Assembly (NCBI GenBank): GCA_038049695.1 | Contig: CP142451.1 | Location: forward strand, 31,852,001-31,916,000 | From: Cinnamomum chago | Lineage: Eukaryota; Streptophyta; Magnoliopsida; Laurales; Lauraceae | Direction: 5' to 3' | Length of the DNA stretch: 64,000 nucleotides | Part shown: piece after piece, positions 57,384 through 64,000 of the stretch | Layout: the number at the start of each line of letters is the position of its first letter | Position numbering within the stretch: position 1 is the stretch's first letter | Notes under the pieces: generated by a model | Databases searched by the model: none | What the model was told of the DNA's origin: nothing | Seen by the model: only the letters and a program-made list of their open reading frames with translations | Translations under genes and position numbers: made by a program

Positions 57384-59264
57384 TCACGCTTTTTGTGATG
57401 CAAAATTACTAATTAAGTTTTTATATTCAAGTTTTGCTAACATATCCTTTTCAATTGATATTATGGGTAATCCACTTAATCTTTGTTGTGACATTGTTGA
57501 TCGTAGGTGGGATTTTATCAATCTTAATTTTGAAAAACTTATTTTTGCAGAAGCAACAGTTACAGGTATTGTCAATAATATTCTGTAAGCAATATAAGCA
57601 TTTGGAAAATAATCTAGTCTTTTATATAATTAAGTATGTCAATTGGAGTGTTTTCTTCTATTTGTAAAATCTCTTTTAAAACTTTCAATTTTGAAAATAA
57701 ATCTAAACCATCAATATCAGAAAAACTGTCATGTTTCAAGGAGCATTCGAGATTATGACAACTTTTTTTCAAACTATCATTGTCTAGTGATTTTAAAATT
57801 TTAAAATTAAATAGAAAGCCAAAAATGTGTTTATATATTTTAAACTGTTCAAACCTACTCTGAATTGAAGAAATAGCTTGATGTCCTATGTATATAAAAT
57901 AATCATTTCTAAATGATTCTTCAGCAGATTGTGTTTTTTAATTTCGTCATTGACATTCTCATCAAACTGTTTCTTTCTACGAATTATACGTTTTTCATGA
58001 AATATAGGTTCTATTTCCATTTCAGCCGCAATCTCTCTAAATGTAATCATAGCAGATGTAAATCCATTTTCTCTATATTTTTCAAAAAAAGAAATAAGAC
58101 CTTTTAATTGATCTATAGCAATATCCATACGCATATCTTTTGATTGTAAATTTTTACTAACTGAGTTAACAGCAAATAATATATCATACTAAATTGTCAT
58201 GCCCAATAAACTTCAAAGTTCTCAATCTCATGTGTTACTAAACAGTTAGGTTCACTTTTAGTTTTAGGATCTTCACTATTTTTTGGTAATTGCAACAGTG
58301 TATCTCTTATTTGTGGAGCTTGGTATCTTATTGATCTGACACTTTCAATACGACATTCCCAACGTGTTTGTGACAATGACTTAAGAGTTAAACCGGGTAC
58401 ATTATCTTGTAAATTCTCCAGCGTTTTGTAGAAGAAGAAAATAATGAATATATACGTTGTACAACTCCAAAAAAAAAAGATATAGCTTTATGACAAGATT
58501 TAGCCATATCGCAAAGTACTAGATTTAGATTATGGCAACCACATGGTGTGTAAAATGTTCTAGGATTTATATCTAGGAGTCTTTTTTGTACCCCTTGATG
58601 TTTTTCTTTCATATTAGATCCATTATCAGATCCCTGTCCTCGTACATCATTAATATCAAGTTCAAGATTTCTTATTGCATCTATAATTGTATTAAAAAGG
58701 CCTTTTCCTGTGGTATCGTCTACTTTTAGAAATTCTAAAAAATATTCTTCTATTTTTATTGGACTTGATGAAATATCTACACATCGTAATACGAGAGACA
58801 TTTGCTCTTGATGACTAGCATCCGGAGTGCAATCGAGTATAACTGAAAAATGTTTTGCTTCTTTAACTCAATCTTTTAATAATTTTACTTCTAATTTCAT
58901 TTGCCATTAAATTTATTAATTCATTTTGTATATTATGTCCAAGGTAATGATTATGAATTTCGTCATGTTGAATACGTCGAATATATTCTTGCATTACCGG
59001 ATCAAATTCTGCAATCATTTCAATTAAACTGAAAAAATTTCCATTATTTGCTTGATATATCTTTTCATTTGTTCCTCGAAATGCCAAATTATTTTTACCA
59101 AGTTTCTTTACGACAGTAATAATTCTTAATAATACTTTTTTCCAATGATCTTTCTCTTTGTTAATTTGTGCTTGGATATTTTTATCAATTGTTTTATTTT
59201 TTGACAATCTTATTTCTAAATCAATCCAAGTATTCATGTTTGTAATATGTTCATTAGTTGTCTC
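57384..59264 (-). pseudogene. hAT transposase, middle and C-terminal part
   Basis: After the solo LTR the minus-strand product resumes ETTNEHITNMNTWIDLEIRL, continues FRGTNEKIYQANNGNFFSLI and YLGHNIQNELINLMANEI (DUF4371-like), then [20 protein letters not shown] and [20 protein letters not shown], typical of plant TTF-type or ZMYM1-like hAT transposases. The C-terminus carries the hAT dimerisation block (IPVTVASAKISFSKLRLIKS, HLRSTMSQQRLSGLPIISIE) and stops at 57384-57386. Stops near 58865 and frameshifts around 58380 and 57800 break it. Confidence 0.88.
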
Positions 59265-59269
59265 ATGAC

Positions 59270-62200
59270 TGTCGCGACCCCGGACCGGGCCCCACGAAGG
59301 AACTGATCCGGAGTCGGGACATTGGTGGTGGTGAATGCTGACCACATTTGTTTGAATGATAACATACACTTATTTAATTTCCCACAGGTGTCCGCGGTGA
59401 GGATATCACAACCATAATTGAATATTTCTTTTAAGTGCGGAAGCATGTAGCAAATCAAATAGTCAGACTATCTCTAGTCATGGAAGCATTAACATCAAGT
59501 ATAATTTACTGTATCAGAATGAGTAACGTTCTATAGCATGTTTCCCAAAAGTAAGTTAAAGTTTAACAAAAAATCACTTATTTACATTCCCAAAATTAGA
59601 GGCCAATAAAGGCCAATGTAAACAAAACAATAACCCAAAGAATGGTTAAATAGATCCCCTCAAAATGTTACGCCTCTCTTAGCAACCCGATGTCTACATG
59701 ACATCGTCAGCGCGCCACTCGACTAGAGGTTGCGGCTCACCTACCGCCTCCTCCGGCTCCTCCTCAAGGAAACCGTCAACAGGACCTGAGTACCAAAGCA
59801 AATGGGTCAGACACGACGGTCTGGCAAGGGAATGAGAAGATACAACAACAAGTAATAATAGAGGAAATACCTTGAAAAGCATAGAAATATGTTTAACAAG
59901 AACTCTCATAAAGTAGATAAATCATTTGCTAGAAAACAGGCAAATAAGGTAAAACATATAAGGTAACCAAGGAATCAGGAACTAACAAGATGACAATCAC
60001 ATAAAGCTAAGTCCTCTGTCACTAAAGTGACAACAGTATAACGGGATGTTGATCTCAGTCACACAAGGTGAGGAGATTCAACGCAAATCATATATACAAT
60101 ATAAATATACGGAACGGGACCACGGTAATAGACCGGGTATCGGGATCCAAACTGCAGCTGGTGGGACGGGAAATGGATCTTCAAGTCGGTGGATCAAACC
60201 GACAAGGTATCCAAGCTTAGTGATGCCGACTCATAGGACAAATAACAAATCGAGACATATGCAAGTAAATCAAGTGCAATAAATAAACGAGCAAAACGGG
60301 GGTGCTCAAGGGCACACTGTCATTTCATGTCGGGTAATACATTTCAGGACAAATAACTGTTACTAGTGTAACTATCATGCTTTCGGGAAAACAAATCATA
60401 TAATATAAATCTTGGAATGAAGTGAAACAATGAACTATAACAATTTTGGGTAAAATACTGATTTCAAGATCTATTTAAATGAATAGGGGTCCCGTATGTC
60501 GATGATAATAAAGACTTGGTACTCCTCGAGTTAGAAGACATTCCGGGCTCCTTATGCACCTTGAAGTTTCAAAACTTTGAATGAAATCTTTGTGATATGG
60601 TTTCTTCCCACGAATGGCCTCATAAAATGTTCAGCAAATCTCTTTGCCATCGAAGGGTTCCCAGAGAATAGACCCAAACATTGAAATAGTTAAACATCGT
60701 CCCAAACATAGCCTTGCCCAACAGGGCCCCTCGCTCTCTGGAATGGCTGTCTGGGTGGGTTCGCTCGAGCGAAGTTGAGATCGCTCGAACGAACTCATTG
60801 GGTCGAGCGAATATTTAAATGCGTTCGAACGAACAACTCTCTGGAATGAGTTCTGGGATGTCCGCTCGAGCGACCAAGCTACTAGAATGCTCCGAACCCT
60901 TTCCTGGACAGGTCGCTCGAGCGAAGTGTCATGGTCGCTCGAGCGAACTGTCCAGAAACTGAATTCGGACCAGTTCAGCTCCACAATAACTCTTCCTTTT
61001 TACAACCCCTTCTTAACCACTTTCATGCATCAAATGAGGAGTATAAATCTCCCTTCAAATGACCTCAAATCTCCAACCACATCCATCCCATTCTCCTCCA
61101 TCCATCTCACATTCCATACAAGCAAAGAGAGGAGGAAACCATTTCACACAATATATATATATATATATATATATGGGAAACAAGAGGAATTAAAAGCTAT
61201 GAACCAATACTTCTTTATGACCATAAATGCATTAACAAGGCTCTTCATGAGCATTTATTTCAAAGGAAAGCAATAAGTAGGCATGAGTGACTTTTAATGA
61301 AACCAACCACATTCCTAATAATAACATTGAAAGCTCATAAAAGATCATGACATCCACTTGCCTTGGGTCTTCTAACAATGAAATCAAGCTCTAAAACTCT
61401 TCCAAGCAAGGAATCCAAACTATGAGCAAAACCCCAAACAAACAACCCTAAAATGGTCAAACAATGAAATAGCAAAGGAAACCTTTCAATAATGAAGGTG
61501 GAGCTTATTTAGGGCTAGAGGAATACAAATCTAGAAGAAAAGGGTGATTACTTACTTGTAAGGTCTTTTAGTGACAATGGTAAGCTCAAGGGAGGTCTTG
61601 GAATGGAGGGTATTCTCCACAAAACTATCAAGAGGAAGCTCTCAAGGAGGTGAAGAAGAAGATGACCTCAACTCTCCTATTGGTGCTAGCTTGGGGGTGG
61701 ATTGAGGATGAAGAAGAAAGAAGAAGAAAGAGTTGCTCACAAAACCCTAGGTTCTCTCTCTTGTGCTGGAAAAAGGAAATGGAAGGGAAGGGTTCACCTT
61801 ATAAACAAGTAGGGAGTGGGCTCCACCACCAACAAATCTAATTGGGCTGAAATCATCTCTTTCGGGACTTCTAATGAATTCGACGAAGAAGGAAGAAATG
61901 ATCGTCGAAATATCTAATTTCCAAAAAGTATATGTTTCACGGGTTTCGGGAATATCAAGTTTTGGGTACAGATTTTTGTGTGCAATGACTGTTTTGCCCT
62001 CAAGGCTATGAAATCGGGTTTCGGAATCTCGGACGGGGACGGGATCAACATGAAAGTTGTAGGGAGTATCAATACCAATAAAACGGGATTAAAACCATGA
62101 ATGCAAAATCTCCGATAAATCTCCAAACACATGCAATGTCATCAAAAGGAAACTCCCAAAGGGTCCCCCTAATCACAAGACAACCAAAACTCCCCAAAAC

Positions 62201-62310
62201 TATATCAAAATCTATTCCAAATCCAACTTAGCCAAAATCCCTAATCAAGCTTAGAACTAACACGCAACTTAATTAGTACTAATCGGGTTCACTCGGGTCG
62301 GGGTCTTACA
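59270..62310 (+). mobile_element. Solo LTR (Ty3, possibly Del/Tekay-like), 3.04 kb
   Basis: It starts TGTCGCGACCCCGGACCGGG and ends CGGGTCGGGGTCTTACA, flanked by ATGAC (59265-59269, 62311-62315). The TG and CA ends and 5-bp duplication fit an LTR. The GACCCCGG start and GGGGTCTTACA end resemble long LTRs of Del/Tekay chromoviruses as I recall them. No gag or pol frames exist inside, so it is solo. It interrupts the hAT transposase within its N-terminal third. A cluster of GCTCGAGCGA palindromes lies at 60760-60950. Confidence 0.8.
61150..61173. repeat. (TA)n microsatellite
   Basis: A run of TA dinucleotides within the solo LTR. Confidence 0.85.
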
Positions 62311-62903
62311 ATGACTCTTAAGCTTAACACCAAGATTTCTCAAGTCTTTAGTTCCTTCATTAGTTAGTTTACTTGTATTACAATTTGAATTAAACAACTT
62401 ACAACAAAAATAAAATACTCTATCCAAATCTTTTGAATATACTAGCCATTTTCTATCATGCTTCTCCCCATTTGGTAATTTTCGAATATAATATGTAGCA
62501 GAAAAATGTCTAGAGAATTCATCTTTGGGAAAATCTAGATCATTATCTCTAATTGGGCCCTTTAATAACTAATAAATCTCTTAGTTTTGTATCAATATTT
62601 GTCCATTGACTTGGATTATAAATATTTGTAGGAATATGATGAGCTTTTTCATTAATATTCTCATGTTCTTCATTAAGAATTTGACTATCATTATGAATAT
62701 CTTCATTGATATCTTTTTGTTCTACTATTTTTTTATCTTCTAACTCATTTAGATCAATTTCTTGTTCATTTATTGTTATATTTTGCTTATTGCTTGTAAC
62801 AAATTTATCAAGAGCTCCTTTTTGAGATTGAATTAAATCATCTATTCTTTTTTTTTTTTTTTTTAAGTTTTGAGTACTCGCATTCGTATTTTTTAGTAGA
62901 CAT
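62311..62903 (-). pseudogene. hAT transposase, N-terminal part
   Basis: An ATG at 62901-62903 opens MSTKKYECEYSKL. A run of 17 A (plus-strand T run about 62848-62864) then shifts the frame. Beyond it come IDDLIQSQKGALDKFVTSNK, an acidic linker, RDNDLDFPKDEFSRHFSATY and KWLVYSKDLDRVFYFCCKLF. The last is the TTF-type zinc finger found at the N-terminus of this hAT group. The coding sequence is then cut by the solo LTR after LKSH. Confidence 0.8.
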
Positions 62904-63732
62904 ATTTATTATTTATAAATTATAACTAATAATATTTACAAATAAAATAAACACTAACTATAATAAACAAAGAGTATGAGATTGGAATTTAAAAAATTCT
63001 AAAAGCACATAACAATAAAATCCAATTTAACAATTTATCGGTGTTGGCCACTAAGATTATAGAACTTGAAAAAAAAAGAGAGATTATATTTGTATTAGTG
63101 AGCCATGATTAGCATATATTATCAAAACTATATTATAAAAAGAAGTATCACATAAGAACAAAAAGAAGAAGGGAAAAATAATATATAAAATGCATACATT
63201 TTGGCTTCAATCAGAACAAAACCAGTTCATTTTGGAGTCCAAGTTGCAGTGATAGCAATTATTGAAGCGCAACTAGGAAGGAGTGCAAGGAGAATAGAGT
63301 ATGGAGAAAAAAAAACCTCTTGAATTGAAGGGATTCAATAAGAACACAGAGGAGATTTTTCTCTTTGGATTGCAAGCAGATGCAGAAAAATATCTATAAA
63401 GAGGAAGAATTTTATAACTCAAAAGGAATTCATTACTTTTTGTAATTGCAAGGTTTTCTTTTTCTTTTCTTTTTTTTGTTTTTAATGGCTACAACTTTTC
63501 TCATGTTTTTGGAATGTGAAAATGTATAAACCGTGTGAAGGAGTAGTTCGTTGGATTTTTTTGGAATGTGAACAGTTTTAATGGCTACAACTTTTCTCAT
63601 GTTTTGGAATGTGAAAAGTTTAATTCTTTTGGAATGTGAACGGTTTAAAATGGGGCCTTATTTTTTGCGATTTGTTATAAGGCCTTCTTTTTGGGGCCTA
63701 AAATTTATTGCCTCATGCTTAAGCCGGCCCTG

Positions 63733-64000
63733 TTATCTAGGCCTTGCGAGGTAATAATGGGGATTTGTGGAAGGATTCTTGACCCTTGCAGCATTGTTGA
63801 CAAAATTGATTGGAAAGAATGTGCCTTTTATATGGTTAGAAGAGTGTGAAGCAGGTTTTCAATAACTAAAGAAAAGGTTCACTACAGCTCTCATTCTCAC
63901 TCTACCTTCTCAAAATTGTGGTTTTGTTATCTTTAGTACTGCATTCAGAGTTGGTGATCGCTCACCCCAAGTGGATGGTTGTGAAGTAGTAATATATGTC
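63733..64000 (+). pseudogene. Ty3 reverse transcriptase/RNase H remnant, downstream part
   Basis: Directly continues the fragment ending at 57282: RSYL then GLAR, two stops, then WGFVEGFLTLAALLTKLIGK and FIWLEECEAGF, the connection between reverse transcriptase and RNase H. The start of RNase H is degraded. Stops at several positions show the gene was dead irrespective of the hAT insertion. It runs off the window end. Confidence 0.8.

Larger units (their letters stand above)
57283..63732 (-). mobile_element. hAT transposon, 6.45 kb, with decayed transposase
   Basis: The termini CAGGGCCGGTTTGAG and GCTTAAGCCGGCCCTG are inverted repeats. The target TTATCTAG is duplicated (57275-57282, 63733-63740). 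The transposase runs on the minus strand. A solo LTR (59270-62310) makes up nearly half the length, so the original element was about 3.4 kb. Four copies of TTTGGAATGTGAA sit near the right end (63509-63640). Confidence 0.92.

Noticed and set aside
57046-64000. Intact Ty3 gene at the right end
   Set aside because: Stops occur on both sides of the hAT insertion, so it was already a pseudogene.

Overview
The window looks like an AT-rich, repeat-dominated stretch of a flowering-plant nuclear genome. The evidence is plant-type Athila-like Ty3 and Ty1/copia retrotransposons, hAT, PIF/Harbinger and MITE elements, a GH17 beta-1,3-glucanase-like gene and an intron-bounded exon. The species cannot be read from the sequence. 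No rRNA, complete tRNA, CRISPR array or bacterial-style operon is visible. Nearly all long reading frames are transposon coding regions or their shadows.

Region 1-2.5 kb holds one orphan candidate host exon (905-1066, a membrane-anchor segment), a fold-back repeat and a hAT-type MITE. Region 2.6-14 kb is a degenerate array of one repeated segment. Some copies are fused to a copia LTR, its tRNA-iMet primer site and the first codons of gag. One copy is split by a Ty3-type solo LTR (7225-11518), which itself contains a PIF/Harbinger element with transposase remains (8026-10422). A second Ty3-type solo LTR lies at 14407-16953.

Region 17.3-34.6 kb is a tandem segmental duplication. Unit B carries a GH17-fold gene (29188-30137, minus strand) with an apparently intact second exon, in which both catalytic glutamates are replaced. 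Unit A carries a decayed 3' remnant (17838-18141). The two units differ by insertions whose empty sites can be read in the other unit: a hAT MITE in A, a Mutator/hAT-like MITE in B and a Stowaway-like element in B. A LINE fragment with a 12-bp target duplication and poly-A tail (22380-28603) sits near the start of unit B, and a defective Ty1/copia element (22860-28371) is inserted in the LINE.

Region 37.9-56.3 kb is a satellite-like array with a unit of about 480-560 bp. It is invaded by two related PIF/Harbinger-type elements (39553-40616, 42080-43131) and by a complete Athila-like Ty3 element (43304-55794; target duplication AACTC, tRNA-Asp primer site). That element's pol is an uninterrupted 1285-codon frame, but its gag is broken. 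Its 3' LTR carries a 728-bp hAT element (53336-54063).

Region 56.6-64 kb holds a hAT MITE and then a decayed Ty3 reverse transcriptase gene. That gene is split by a 6.45-kb hAT element (57283-63732) with a broken transposase, which is in turn split by a 3.0-kb solo LTR (59270-62310).

No clearly new biological system is evident. The most interesting items are the catalytically degenerate GH17 gene in a tandem duplication, the orphan exon, and a set of precisely datable nested insertions.
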